A stretch of 64,000 nucleotides of DNA from Macrotrachela quadricornifera. Its lineage: Eukaryota > Rotifera > Eurotatoria > Philodinida > Philodinidae. This document shows positions 47,435 through 58,552 of this stretch, piece by piece. Position 1 is the first letter of the stretch. Each line of letters begins with the position of its first letter. The notes under the pieces were generated by a model. That model saw nothing but the letters and a program-made list of their open reading frames with translations, had not been told where the DNA came from and searched no databases. Position numbers and translations under genes: made by a program. The stretch is taken from NCBI GenBank assembly GCA_022393335.1, contig JAJEKB010021311.1:1577293-1641292 (forward strand). Direction: 5' to 3'.

Positions 47435-48119
47435 ACCTTGGTGAAATTAGCGACAGATTCGACTTTTTTCAGCAAACATACGCACATTAACTTGTGTCGA
47501 AGCAGTTCATTAGCGTGTCTTATACAATTCGACAAGCTCTATCCACTCGGGCAATTAGATTTTCCATAGTTCAAAGTATGACTCAGAAAACTCAACATAC
47601 TGTATTTTTTTAATGAAATTCAAAGAGCATATCTGAGTCAAAGCTGCCTAATTTCACAGTGTCAATTCTGAAAATACTTGTGTCTGATGCAACTCGATGA
47701 GCTCTATCCAATGGTATATTCAGATTTTCAATAGCTTACTCAGATCGTCAGTAGCTCGGAATATGGTTTTCAGATTTTCTCGGGAGCCATCTATCAGCCC
47801 AAAAAACTACACTGTGAGCTATTGAAAATCTGAATATACCACTGGATAGAGCTCATCGAATTATATCAGACACAAGTGTTTTCAGAATTGACACTGTGAA
47901 ATTAGGCAGCTTTGACTCAGATATGCTCTTTGAATTTCATTAAAAAAATACAGTATGTTGAGTTTTCTGAGTCATACTTTGAACTATGGAAAATCTAATT
48001 GCCCGAGTGGATAGAGCTTGTCGAATTGTATAAGACACGCTAATGAACTGCTTCGACACAAGTTAATGTGCGAATATTTGCTGAAAAAAGGTCGAATCTG
48101 CCGCTAACTTTAACTACGT
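47435..48119. mobile_element. Mutator-like foldback element with 9-bp target duplication
   Basis: Inverted arms of about 310 bases (47435-47745 and 47810-48119) are nearly identical, with about 65 bases between. GTCAACTTG occurs directly at both outer borders (47426-47434 and 48120-48128), a 9-bp target duplication as made by Mutator-superfamily elements. Terminal sequence runs ACSTNGNTNAAATTAGCG, then CAGATTCGAC. There is no transposase. Low arm divergence and the intact duplication indicate a fairly recent insertion, about 440 bases upstream of the ART-TPR start. Confidence 0.82.
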
Positions 48120-48128
48120 GTCAACTTG

Positions 48129-48561
48129 TTCAATTCATGATGTATGTGGTAGTATAAAAAAACTTCCAGCCTTCAATTCTGTGACTCACATTTTGATTAT
48201 AGCAGAACAAAAAAAAACTCGTTAAGGCATCGTTCTCTGCCAAAGAAAAAGAAAAAGAATCATTTTTAGACGAACTGTTTCTTTTTTCTTTGTCAACAAA
48301 AGCTCTACTTGGCCGTTTGCTTTTCATCGTTCATTTTTTATTCATGCATCTTTCTTGTTTTTCATAACAACATCTTCAATAGTCAAAGAAAGAAAATCAG
48401 CGCCCAACAATAATAAAAAAATATATATAAAATCAGAAAAAGAGAGAGAGAGCAAGAAAGAAAAATTTAGAAAGTAAGTGGATGCCCTAGAAAAGATGAT
48501 AGTTTAAATCATAGTTTCACTAATATTTTTCGATCATTTCAAATTGAAAAACATTGTTCAT
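48129..48561. other. upstream region of the ART-TPR gene
   Basis: It contains an AG/GA-rich run (about 48435-48470). No TATA box is convincing among the many AT strings. Confidence 0.35.
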
Positions 48562-51114
48562 ATGAAAACTATGAGCAAGCAAAAATCAATAAGAACAAAT
48601 CAACCTAGTGAGACTGAAAAAGCAGAGAAAGCATCTACTATTCCAAAGCGTGCAACTGTGCGTCGACGGATCGATATTAAAATAATACAAAAAGTCCGTC
48701 TTGTTTGGTTGGATAATAACATTGATGAAGAAAATAATGAAGATTCCCGCAATGAAGTGACTCGACTACGTCGTGTTGTCAACACTATCAATACATTTAC
48801 AGATAGCAATCAATGTATTCAATTTCTTCAAGATAATAATACTGAAAAGATTTGTATGATTATATCAGGTTCACTTGGTAAACATACTGTGCCTCGTATT
48901 CATGATATGTCCCAAGTGGATTCTATTTTTATTTTTTGTGGTAATAAAGAATATCACGAACAATGGGCCAAAGAATGGTCTAAAATAAAGGGTGTATTTA
49001 CAGAAATCTCACCCATTTGTGATGCACTCAAGGTGACAGTTCAACAATGTGAGCAAAACTCCATTTCCATGAGTGTCATAGCGACCACTGGCAACGCACT
49101 TCATGAAAAGTTGGATCAATTAGATCCAACATTTATGTACACACAGATTTTTAAAGAAATTTTATCATCTATCAAATTTGATGAAGATCATATCAAACAA
49201 TTCATTGACTATTGTCGTGAACAATTTGCCAAAGATGAAGATAAAATGACAATCGTTGATGAATTGGAAACAAAATACTATCATGAAACACCAATATGGT
49301 GGTATACATGTGGATCATTTGTATTTCCCATGCTCAATCGTGCCCTTCGAAAAATGGATGGTGATATTATGATTCAAATGGGCTTTTTCATTAATGATTT
49401 ACATCACCAAATCGATCAATTACATCAAGAACAATTTCGCAATCATCACAATAGTACAACATTTATCGTTTATCGTGGTCAAGGGTTATCCAAGGTAGAT
49501 TTTGACCAGATGAAGAATAGTAAGGGTGGTCTTCTATGTTTCAACAATTTCTTATCCACTAGTAAAGATCGAGATGTATCCCGAATGTTTGCGGACAGCA
49601 ATCAGACCAACACCGACTTGGTAGGAATTTTGTTTATTATGATTATCGATCCCTCAATAACATCGACACCTTTTGCCTCCATCAGGGATGTCAGCCATTT
49701 TAAAGAAGAAGACGAAGTTCTTTTCTCTATGCAGACCGTATTTCGTATTGATGATGTCCAACCAATTGACGATAATACTCGACTTTTTCAAGTGACTTTG
49801 CCGCTGACTAGTGATAATGACAAAGATCTTCGTGTACTTACTGAATGCATACGCGAAGAGACCGAAGGATCAACAGGTTGGCACCGCCTGGGCGTTCTAT
49901 TACGTAAAATAGGTCAACCCAAGAAAGCTCAAGAGATTTATGAAGTTCTTTTACAACGAACGACTGATAAAAGAGAGCGAGGAAATATTTACAAGGAACT
50001 TTTACGTATCAAATATCAGCTAGGAGAATATCAAGAAGCAATTGCATTCTACGAAAAATCACTTAAAATCTACAAAAAAAGTGTTTTCCAAAATCATCGT
50101 AATTTCGCTCAGCTCTACAACTACATCGGTTTAGTGTATCACAACATGGGTGACACTTCAAAAGCACTTTCGTATTACGAAAAAGCCCTTGAAATTCAGC
50201 AACAATCACTTCCTTTGCATCAACCTCATTTGACTACATGTTACAACAGCATCGGTTCAGTGTATTCCACCATGGCTTATTACTCAAAAGCACTTTCCTA
50301 TTACGAAAGGTCCCTTAAAATTAACCAACAATCATTTCCTTCCAACCATCCTGATTTGGCTACGTCTTATAACAACATCAGTTTAGTATATGGCAGTATG
50401 GGAGACTACTTCAAAGCACTTTTGTATAGTAAGGAAGCCCTTGAAATTAAACAACGATCACTTCCTTCGAATCATTCTCATTTGGCTACGTCTTACAACA
50501 ACATCGGTTCATTGTATTCCACCAAGCGTCACTACTCAAAAGCACTTTCATATTACGAAAAAGCCCTTGAAATTCGACAGCAATCACTTCCTTCGAATCA
50601 TCCTGATTTGGCTGCCACCTACAGCAACATCGGTAATGTGTATAATAAAATGGATGCCTACTCAAAAGCACTTTCGTATTACGAAAAAGCCCTTGAAATT
50701 CAAGAACAATTTCTTCCTTCGAATCATCCTGATTTGGCTTCGACATACAACAATATTGGTTTACTATATGACAGCATGGGTGACTACTCAAAAGCACTTT
50801 CGTATAATGAAAAAGCCCTTGAAATTCAACAACAATCTCTTCCTTCGAATCATCCTCATTTGGCTACGTCATACAACAACATCGGTGTAGTGTATTGCAC
50901 CATGAGTCGCTCCTCAAAAGCACTTCCGTATTACGAAAAAGCTCTTGAAATTAGACAACAATCACTTCCTTCGAATCATCCTGATTTGGCTATGACATAC
51001 AACAATATTGGTTCAGTTTATTTCACCATGGCTGATTGCTCAAAAGCACTTTCCTATTATGAAAAAGCGCTGGAAATTAGACAACAATCACTTCTTTCGA
51101 ATACTCTTGATTAG
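48562..51114 (+). CDS. ADP-ribosyltransferase with kinesin-light-chain-like TPRs, cut short by a stop (850 aa)
   Basis: The ATG at 48562 is preferred over the open TTG upstream. Residues about 45-175 form an alpha/beta domain common in rotifer proteins of this class (VRLVWLDNNID, CMIISGSLG, SIFIFCGN). Residues about 235-430 are an R-S-E class mono-ADP-ribosyltransferase: Arg305 in YRGQG, the FLSTS motif at 330-334 (Ser332-Ser334), and E383-D-E385 in EEDEVLF. The ExE form indicates arginine as the likely acceptor. From about 435 come ten TPRs of roughly 42 residues (SKALSYYEKALEI, LPSNHPDLATSYNNIG), a protein-binding array. A TAG at 51112 stands where a Leu codon is expected; the TPR frame then continues for 54 bases to a mariner insertion. 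So the gene is truncated, but the catalytic domain and ten repeats remain readable. No intron, no signal peptide; cytosolic. Confidence 0.85.
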   Translation: MKTMSKQKSIRTNQPSETEKAEKASTIPKRATVRRRIDIKIIQKVRLVWLDNNIDEENNEDSRNEVTRLRRVVNTINTFTDSNQCIQFLQDNNTEKICMIISGSLGKHTVPRIHDMSQVDSIFIFCGNKEYHEQWAKEWSKIKGVFTEISPICDALKVTVQQCEQNSISMSVIATTGNALHEKLDQLDPTFMYTQIFKEILSSIKFDEDHIKQFIDYCREQFAKDEDKMTIVDELETKYYHETPIWWYTCGSFVFPMLNRALRKMDGDIMIQMGFFINDLHHQIDQLHQEQFRNHHNSTTFIVYRGQGLSKVDFDQMKNSKGGLLCFNNFLSTSKDRDVSRMFADSNQTNTDLVGILFIMIIDPSITSTPFASIRDVSHFKEEDEVLFSMQTVFRIDDVQPIDDNTRLFQVTLPLTSDNDKDLRVLTECIREETEGSTGWHRLGVLLRKIGQPKKAQEIYEVLLQRTTDKRERGNIYKELLRIKYQLGEYQEAIAFYEKSLKIYKKSVFQNHRNFAQLYNYIGLVYHNMGDTSKALSYYEKALEIQQQSLPLHQPHLTTCYNSIGSVYSTMAYYSKALSYYERSLKINQQSFPSNHPDLATSYNNISLVYGSMGDYFKALLYSKEALEIKQRSLPSNHSHLATSYNNIGSLYSTKRHYSKALSYYEKALEIRQQSLPSNHPDLAATYSNIGNVYNKMDAYSKALSYYEKALEIQEQFLPSNHPDLASTYNNIGLLYDSMGDYSKALSYNEKALEIQQQSLPSNHPHLATSYNNIGVVYCTMSRSSKALPYYEKALEIRQQSLPSNHPDLAMTYNNIGSVYFTMADCSKALSYYEKALEIRQQSLLSNTLD
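50100..51114 (+). repeat. 126-bp tandem repeats coding TPRs
   Basis: Eight 126-base units are strongly alike at DNA level (shared blocks such as AAAGCACTTTCGTATTACGA and CTTCCTTCGAATCATCCTGA). They produce long shadow frames on both strands. Homogeneity suggests recent duplication or gene conversion. Confidence 0.85.
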
Positions 51115-51168
51115 GCCAAATCCTATATTTTACTTGGTTCACTGTATTGCAACATGGGAGACTACTTA

Positions 51169-52470
51169 CTTAGGTTTGACCAAAAGTTCGTGCACTGCTA
51201 TTGGCAGTTTCTTAGACCAATTAACATTGGACTTATTTTTTTCATAAATAAATAGTGGAAGGTCTTTCCTATAATGATATGTATAACAGCTCGTTTTTGA
51301 AGTTGGTCACAACATTTTTTTCAGATAAAATATAATTCGACCGAAAAAAAATGGATAATGAATATAATCGATACTATATAAGAATTCGAACTATTTTGGA
51401 AATAGCTCCAAAGACAATCCACGAGGAACTAGCAACAGCTTTAGGACCTGATGCTCCAGCATATCGAACAGTTGCAAAGTGGGCCGAACGTTTCCGTGAA
51501 GGAAGAGAAGATGTCAATGATGATCCGCGATCCGGTCGTCCAGTTTCCAAACATACAGATGAAAATATTGAACTGGTACGACAGATTATTAGCAATGATC
51601 CACATTCAACTTATGATGATATTATAGCTGAGACATTTCTCTCTCAAGGTACAATCGAACGAATTATCCACGATCATCTCAAGATGAGAAAAATTACATC
51701 ACGTTGGATCCCCCATCAACTAACTGCTGAACAAAAGGAAGAGCGAGTTAAGCTTTGTCGTGAAAATCTGGCCAAATTTCGTGCTGGTTCTTGGCGATTA
51801 TGTGACATTATTACAGGCGATGAGACATGGATTTACCACAGACAAATTGGTCGCAAGTCAACAAATACTAGCTGGATTGCCGAAGGTCAATCACCAGCAA
51901 CTATAGTTCGTCGAGGCAGATTTGAACCAAAAAATTTATTCTGTATATTCTTTAAATCAAATAGTCCTGTTCTTGTACATGCTGTTGATAAAGGCGAGAC
52001 TATTGATCATACTTATTATATTGAAAATTTTCTCAAGCCCATTGTTAAGGAAATATGGAAACAAAGAAGGTCAAATGGTACAAAAGGTATAAAACTGCTT
52101 TATGATAATGCTGGACCCCATCGCCATTCAGATGTTATTAACTATTTAACAGAAGAAGGTATCAATATAATGCCGCATCCACCATATTCACCTGACCTTT
52201 CACCATGTGATTATTGGTTAAACGATTGTATCAAGAACCGTTTAACTGATCAACCAGATGAAAAATCTATGGCTCGCGCGGTTTCCAAGATAGTAAAAAA
52301 AATTTCAGAAGAAGAGTTTAAAAAAACCTTTGACAAATTGTTGGAAAGAATGGAACTTTGTATAAATAATCATGGTGACTACTTTGAACATTTAATGAAA
52401 TAAAATTAGAACTTTCTCTTTATCTTCATATTTTTTTCTATTGATGCACGAACTTTTGGTCAGACCTAAG
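51169..52470 (+). mobile_element. full-length mariner element (1302 bp)
   Basis: The terminal inverted repeats are 26 bases with one mismatch (CTTAGGTYTGACCAAAAG, then TTCGTGCA). They are flanked by TA at 51167-51168 and 52471-52472, the standard mariner target duplication. It contains one intact transposase gene. It sits inside the TPR coding region; the TA target falls within a codon and the host frame continues on the other side. Bdelloid mariners have been described before, so the element type is expected here. Confidence 0.95.
51351..52403 (+). CDS. mariner transposase, intact (350 aa)
   Basis: A single ATG frame of the normal mariner length. Residues 1-110 hold the paired helix-turn-helix DNA-binding region (TVAKWAERFREGR, DDPRSGRP). 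The linker carries WIPHQLT, the mariner WVPHxL motif. The catalytic triad is D157 (ITGDETW), D252 (LLYDNAGPH) and D287 (YSPDLSPCDYW), with exactly 34 residues between the last two: DD34D. It cuts at the terminal repeats and pastes into TA. No stop, frameshift or missing catalytic residue is seen, so activity is possible. Codon use resembles host genes. Confidence 0.96.
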   Translation: MDNEYNRYYIRIRTILEIAPKTIHEELATALGPDAPAYRTVAKWAERFREGREDVNDDPRSGRPVSKHTDENIELVRQIISNDPHSTYDDIIAETFLSQGTIERIIHDHLKMRKITSRWIPHQLTAEQKEERVKLCRENLAKFRAGSWRLCDIITGDETWIYHRQIGRKSTNTSWIAEGQSPATIVRRGRFEPKNLFCIFFKSNSPVLVHAVDKGETIDHTYYIENFLKPIVKEIWKQRRSNGTKGIKLLYDNAGPHRHSDVINYLTEEGINIMPHPPYSPDLSPCDYWLNDCIKNRLTDQPDEKSMARAVSKIVKKISEEEFKKTFDKLLERMELCINNHGDYFEHLMK

Positions 52471-53093
52471 TAAAAGCGCTGTTGTATTATGAAAAAGCTG
52501 TTAAAATTAAAGAACAATCAGTTCCTTCGAATCATTCTGATTTGGCTTCGGCCTATTACGACATCGGTCTGGTGTATTCCACTATGGCTGATTACTCAAT
52601 AGCACTTTAATATTACGAAAAAGCCCTTGAACTTAAACAGCAAGCACGTCCTTTGAATCATCTTGATTTGGCTAAATCCTATACTTCACTGGGTTTGGTA
52701 TATTACAACACGGGAGACTACTTAAAAGCAGTTGCGTATTAAGAAAAAGACCTTGAAATTCAAAAACAATCACTTCTTTCGAATCAAGCTTACTTGGCTT
52801 CGACATACAACAACATCGGTTTAGTGTTTTCGGTCATGGGTTACTTATTAAATGCGCTTCGATATTTAGAAGAAGCTCTTATAATGAAACAACAATCACT
52901 TCCTTCAAATGATCCTTATTTGGCTACGTCATACAACAATATCGGTTCAGTGTACTCCAGCAAGGGTGACTACTCAATAGCACTTTCATATTATAAACGT
53001 GCAGTGAAGGGTGCACAACGTTCTTTGCCATTAAATTATTCTGATCATAAAATGTATAGAAATAACGTGAATTTAGTAAAAGAGAAGCTGTAA
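52471..53093 (+). pseudogene. displaced C-terminal TPRs of the ART-TPR gene
   Basis: Immediately after the mariner right end, the TPR coding resumes in the frame left off at 51168. About five more repeats follow to a natural-looking stop at 53091 (last residues LVKEKL). Two in-frame TAA codons interrupt it (52608, 52740), each a single-base change from a usual TPR codon. No indel has shifted the frame over 620 bases. It could not be translated as part of the upstream protein given the stop at 51112 and the insertion. Confidence 0.88.
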
Positions 53094-56000
53094 TGTGATC
53101 GTATTTGTTTGTTTTTTGGAAAAAAAAATAAATTATTTTCAAGAAAATGTTTTATGTTTCTGATACGAATGCACTTACCGAAAAATTCTGTTCTCATTGA
53201 GAACACGAATAGGATCCTTTCCATCGTTAAAGTAATGGAATACATATCAAGTGGCCTGTATCGCATGACAAAGATCTTCGCGACAGTTATCATGTTTCAA
53301 TAAAAGCAGAATTTTTCTGTTGGATTAAAAAGAAAATAGCCATGCAACAGGCTAATTAAACAAAAATAGCTTATTTATCAATATAATCAATTATTTTTTT
53401 CTGTTCGAATATGAGGATAATTGATCACATTGATAAATAAAGAAGAATGTAAGAAGTACAAATCTCATCCATTATCAAATGAATAATTTTTATAGATGTT
53501 AAATGAATGTGGAAGAGAATCAGTCACTGAACATCTATAGAAATGATTCATTGAGTTCATATTTCTCATACTCAACGGTTAATTCTATGTGTATATCTTA
53601 ATTTTTTGGCGTTGATTGAACAAATCATAAAATGATGAAGAAAAATAGAAAAATTCGATGAGTTTATATAGTGTTAGTAGTCTTGTTTGAGCTTAATTAG
53701 AAGAGAATAAAACGAGACATATATGTATTTTTTTATTTTGTTTATTTGCAATAATTGGCGACCTCATTGGTGCTAACAGTCCATAAATATAGAAGAATAG
53801 TAAGATGCATTAATAAAGGAAAGATAAGAGAGAGGATAAAGAACATAGAATGAGACAAATAAATTGAGTAAAATATATACACTAATTCATATTATGACAA
53901 GAAACTATAAACATTATAAAATCTCTTTCAGCAATTGATGCTGAGTATAAATGAGTTTCCTCATTAAATGTTATTTAGACTTTTCCTTAAAATATCTTTT
54001 TCATTGCAACGACTGATACTAAGTTCTGTTCAGGATAAGAAACATGTGAAGATTTTTGAAAATTGATGATTATAACAGAAAGAATGCATTTATCGACATT
54101 TTTTTCTTTGAATTTTTTTATATTTCAAAAATAAAAATATGATTTATTTACAATTCCATGAGTTTGTGACAAAGCATTTTAGATGATCATGCGGTCACAA
54201 AGTTAATATCAGAAGTGATCATTTATGTCTACCTTATGTGTGAAAAACATACGTGTTGCTGTTATGCTATTCATGATGAAAATTATTTCATATTAGGAAA
54301 ATTAATGTAACAATAATATGAATATGCCCTTTGTATATACGTGCAGGTAATATGGTTTGAATACTTTTAATAATTTGAAGAATTCTGACATTTTCATGTA
54401 CATTATCAAATAAGAAAAGAAGTAGAGAAAATCAACAAATTTATTTTAGGTTGATTACTGATTAAAGACATTCAAAAAAATTTGAGATAGAGGACACATC
54501 AGCTAATTTACTGTACTGTTCATAGCCTATTAGTACATTTATAGATTCATACTCCTGTCACAAGATGAATATTTAAATACACATCATCAAGTCAGATAAT
54601 CTTCAACTTTATACAAAGAAACAAAAGTTAAGTAAAAAAGATATTGATGAGTTCATGGGAAATTTGATTTTGCATTATATGCATGTTTTCTCTCTTTCAG
54701 TCGATATTCTGGAATTATCACTAGCATTCGATGGATACACTTCCTAATGATGTATAATCCACTATTCTTGAAAGTGAAGATAAGGGCAAAAAAAGAGGTG
54801 CAAACATTTGTGTCGCTTTTGTATATGTAAACTATGCTTAACAAAATTTATTTAGAGCTCAAAGATACTGATTTGGTTTCCCATTATAGCCATTGCGTCT
54901 ATAAAAGTTTTCCGCTAGGTAACTATGAAATTAATTAAGTTTTTGAGAAAATGGAAATCATCAAGTCATTTACCGACACAATCTATTTCTAAAATGTTAT
55001 GAGAAAGCCAAAATCAGAGATCTAGTCGTTGTTTTGTTGCAATCTGAGAATATGTAGTATGGAATTATTGTTGCTTTCTGCGGACGATTTTAAATTATGC
55101 ACAGGATTAAATATCTAATATCTTGACCAAAAACCAGATACCAGCGGTCAGATGTTTAGTGAAAACTACTCATCATTTGAAATTTGCCACGACCTCCTGA
55201 AGTTGCGGAAGAATTTTCAGACGACTTTGCCTCTAAGACTTTTGTAACTTTCGCAAAATGGTTGAAATAAAAGTCTTTTTTTTATATATTTTTATATTAG
55301 ATGCTTTGCTTATTCTAATAGAAAAGAGTAGTCTCCATGTGATTTCATTCTAGCGTTAAATTAAAAACAAAGTTAATACAAAACTTTTGCACCATTCGTC
55401 AATATTGCGTCGTTTGAATTTATATCCAAATCGAATAAATTAAAGAGAATTTAACAAAATATTCTGTTTGATCGATTATTCATTGACAAATTTTTCTTTA
55501 TGTTTAATCTTTAAAATTCAAAATAACGATAGTAGGAGAACCATGCTAGACTATTACGATCATTCACAGTCGTAAATAGTTGAATGAAAGCACACTTGAA
55601 TCTTTATTAATGGTCTATTATATTACTAAAGAACGGTCGTAACAAAATGCAAATTTCGACGACCTTCACCTATATAGAACGATTATGCATGCTGTTTTTT
55701 TGCGATTATTAACAATTATTCACAAAATCTTTAATTATAGTTCTTTAAAAGCATAGCTTCACTAATAGAAAAGGAACAGAGAAATCTAAATAAATATTTT
55801 TCAACATTACTTTTTCGAAAATAGAAAATTACTAATTTTACTCTCACTCTTTCTTTTTTGTGTTTCAGCTACGATCAATATTGATTTTTACTCTTTCATA
55901 TACTAAAACGATATTTCTTAAACAGTTTTCTAATAATAACAAATAAGAAAGAAGGTATAATCGTCGAAATTAAGACTTAGAATCAACTTGGTAAGTATGG

Positions 56001-56944
56001 ATTGTTTAAGAAAAAATTGAAAAAATGAAGAGAAGATTTTTCTTTGAAAAAAAAATTTTGAACACTCCTAGGCAGAATCAAACTCGAGTCAAATTAGGTC
56101 GGATTAGCTATCTGAACATTCTACACATAAATCAATGAATATTAACTCGAATTGTGAACCAAAGTATCTCCAAATTCTAACTAAAGATCTCATCAAATAC
56201 AGTAAATGATATTCTACTGCATTGCCTTTCCCAAAAAAAAAATATTTTCCGCAATTATTTAAATCTAAAATCTTTTAAAAATTGATATAAAATGCTTATC
56301 TTTCTATTAAGATTTAATTGAAAATGATCAATCATATTTTATTGAATATTATCATTGATTTTATCATTGTATTTCAAATCAATGGAAATCCATTATCAAA
56401 AGTCTGTATAATATTTTACATATTCATATTTCAATAACTAGACAATGCTGTTTTTTCTGTATGATTTCTTTTAAGAATGTGCAATTTCAGCAAAAACTCA
56501 ATCAGAAAGGTAAGTTTCACGTAATCTCGATTTCAAGCAATTAATTCATTTTCCTAACGCTCGGATAATGTTCTTATTTTGTAACACAAAGAATGTTTTG
56601 AATAGAAATGTATAAATTGAAGAACTTTATCACAATATTTTAGAGATGTATACATTGCTTTCATTCCTGAATTGTAGAAATATTCGTAGCGAAAAGGCAT
56701 GCTGATTAAGAAATGATCATGATAATAGTGCGCTACTGTGATATTATTAGAGAAATAAAGTCTGAGTTTAAATTTATCACATTAATCTCGAGCAGACAAC
56801 CATTAGCTTTATTATTTTGTTATATATCATCAAAAGTAATATCAGAATTCGAGAAGAGCAACTTTCTCAATAGTGAAAATCATCTGTAAAACATGAAATA
56901 ATATTATAAGAAGTTCATTCATCTTGTATTAATTTATTAAATAG
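53094..56944. other. gene desert
   Basis: AT-rich. A possible tiny exon (56501-56519, between TTTCAG and GTAAGT) could belong to the gene starting at 56945, since its length keeps phase 1. The first exon with a signal peptide was not found. Confidence 0.4.
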
Positions 56945-58552
56945 CTGATTTATTTGCAATGAATACGACATTATCATCATTATTGACAATAAATAGTGAA
57001 ACATATACTCGTTTTGATGGTATAGCAAATGAAAGTTATTATTATGAAGCATTCATATTAACTGTTCCATCAGATGGTGAATATATAATTACATGTGATA
57101 GTTTAATTGATACATATGGATATTTATATTTGGAAAATTTTAATCCAATTGCAACAGATTTGAATTTAATTACGTCTGATGATGATAGTGGTGGAAATAG
57201 ACAATTTCAATTTACAGTATCACTTCAATCTAATAAAAACTACATATTAGTTGCTACAACATATAGTCCATCAGTTACTGGTACATATACATTAATCGTA
57301 TCTGGATCATTTGCAGCTAATCTTGTTCCAATGAATATAGCTTCATCAACATCAGTAATAACACCAACCTGTAAGTTAATTTTTATGATCATCTGAAAAT
57401 TTTTTAAGAATACCTTTTATAATCATTCAATAGATGTAAAATTGAATAGTCATGTTTCATTATTCAATTTTCATTCATTTAATATAATATTGAATCTGAA
57501 TGTAAAAAATTTAAAGATGTCATTCATAAAAAATGAGAATTGCTTTTTTTTCTTGTTTTGAAATGTGAAATTGATTCAGCCTTCCAACGTTTATGTTTTA
57601 ACACATGACAATCAAAAGTCTTGTAAAGAGAGATCAATCGAGCGGATTTGAGTTTTGATATATCAGAGCAAAAACCAATGAAGAGAATATCTCACAGATT
57701 TTTAACAATGAATGAAATATTTCGAGTTATTAATGACTCCAAATTACTGTTAAGGTTACTCTCCTTCCTAATATTGCTCATATACCCTGAAAATATTTTT
57801 GATTTTGTTTTTGTATTTTAATGTTAGATCCATTCTTTTAAAAACATTAATAATAAATATAATTCATTTAAATAGCGAGTTCAACAGGTTCCAATGAAGT
57901 TATGTCAATATATCCTAGTGCATTGACTAGAAGTAGTTCTACATTCACTCGATACGGAGGTGCTGGTATGTATTATTATGAAGCAATAATGATAACTGTG
58001 TCTCAAAATGGTTTATATAAATGTCGAAGTAATAGCATTATTGATAGTTATGGATATTTATATTTAAATAATTTTGATCCATTGAGTACATCGACAAATT
58101 TACTTGGTAGAGATGATGATAGTGGCAATTCTTCCCAATTTTTAATAGCTTATGAATTACAATCTATTAATAGATATATTTTAATATATACTACATTTTT
58201 TCAAAATACAACGGGATCTTTTTCAATAATTGCATCAGGTCCAGAAAGAGTTACATTTAATTCTTTGAATGGTGTGTCAACAACATCAACAATATCAACA
58301 AGTGAATGGACATCTACAATGCCGCCTATAATTTGTAAGTAAAAATCATGAAATAAAAACTAGCATAATTTCGTTTTCTCTTTAAAACTTCTTTTTTTTT
58401 TTTGAATTAATAAATAAATTGTTAAATAGAAAATAAAATATAAAGAAAGAATATTTATAATTTTAGCATCAGCTTCAAGAACATTCAATATTATTATTAT
58501 TTATCGTTTTACTTATATTATAATTGGTCAAGTGCTTTATTATTTTATTTAA
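56945..58552 (+). CDS. two-domain secreted/membrane protein, rotifer PPC-like domains, 5-prime end missing
   Basis: Three exons are read from splice sites: 56945-57370, 57876-58334 and 58467-58552 (stop TAA). All junctions are in phase 1. Exons one and two each encode one copy of the same beta-rich domain of about 95 residues: a YYYEA start, then a DSLIDTYGYLYLENF or NSIIDSYGYLYLNNF core, then DDDSGG or DDDSGN, then YTLIVSG or FSIIASG. The Asp-rich stretch suggests calcium binding, and the fold resembles bacterial pre-peptidase C-terminal domains (inference). Ser/Thr-rich linkers follow each domain. The last exon encodes a hydrophobic tail (NIIIIYRFTYIIIGQVLYYF) that could be a membrane anchor or lipid-anchor signal. 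The N-terminus is unknown; an ATG at 56959 exists, but the acceptor at 56944 suggests an earlier exon. Confidence 0.68.

Noticed and set aside
50390..50890. 166-codon second-frame ORF and 103-codon antisense ORF in the TPR array
   Set aside because: Both arise from the 126-bp repeat, which keeps any stop-free frame open through successive units.
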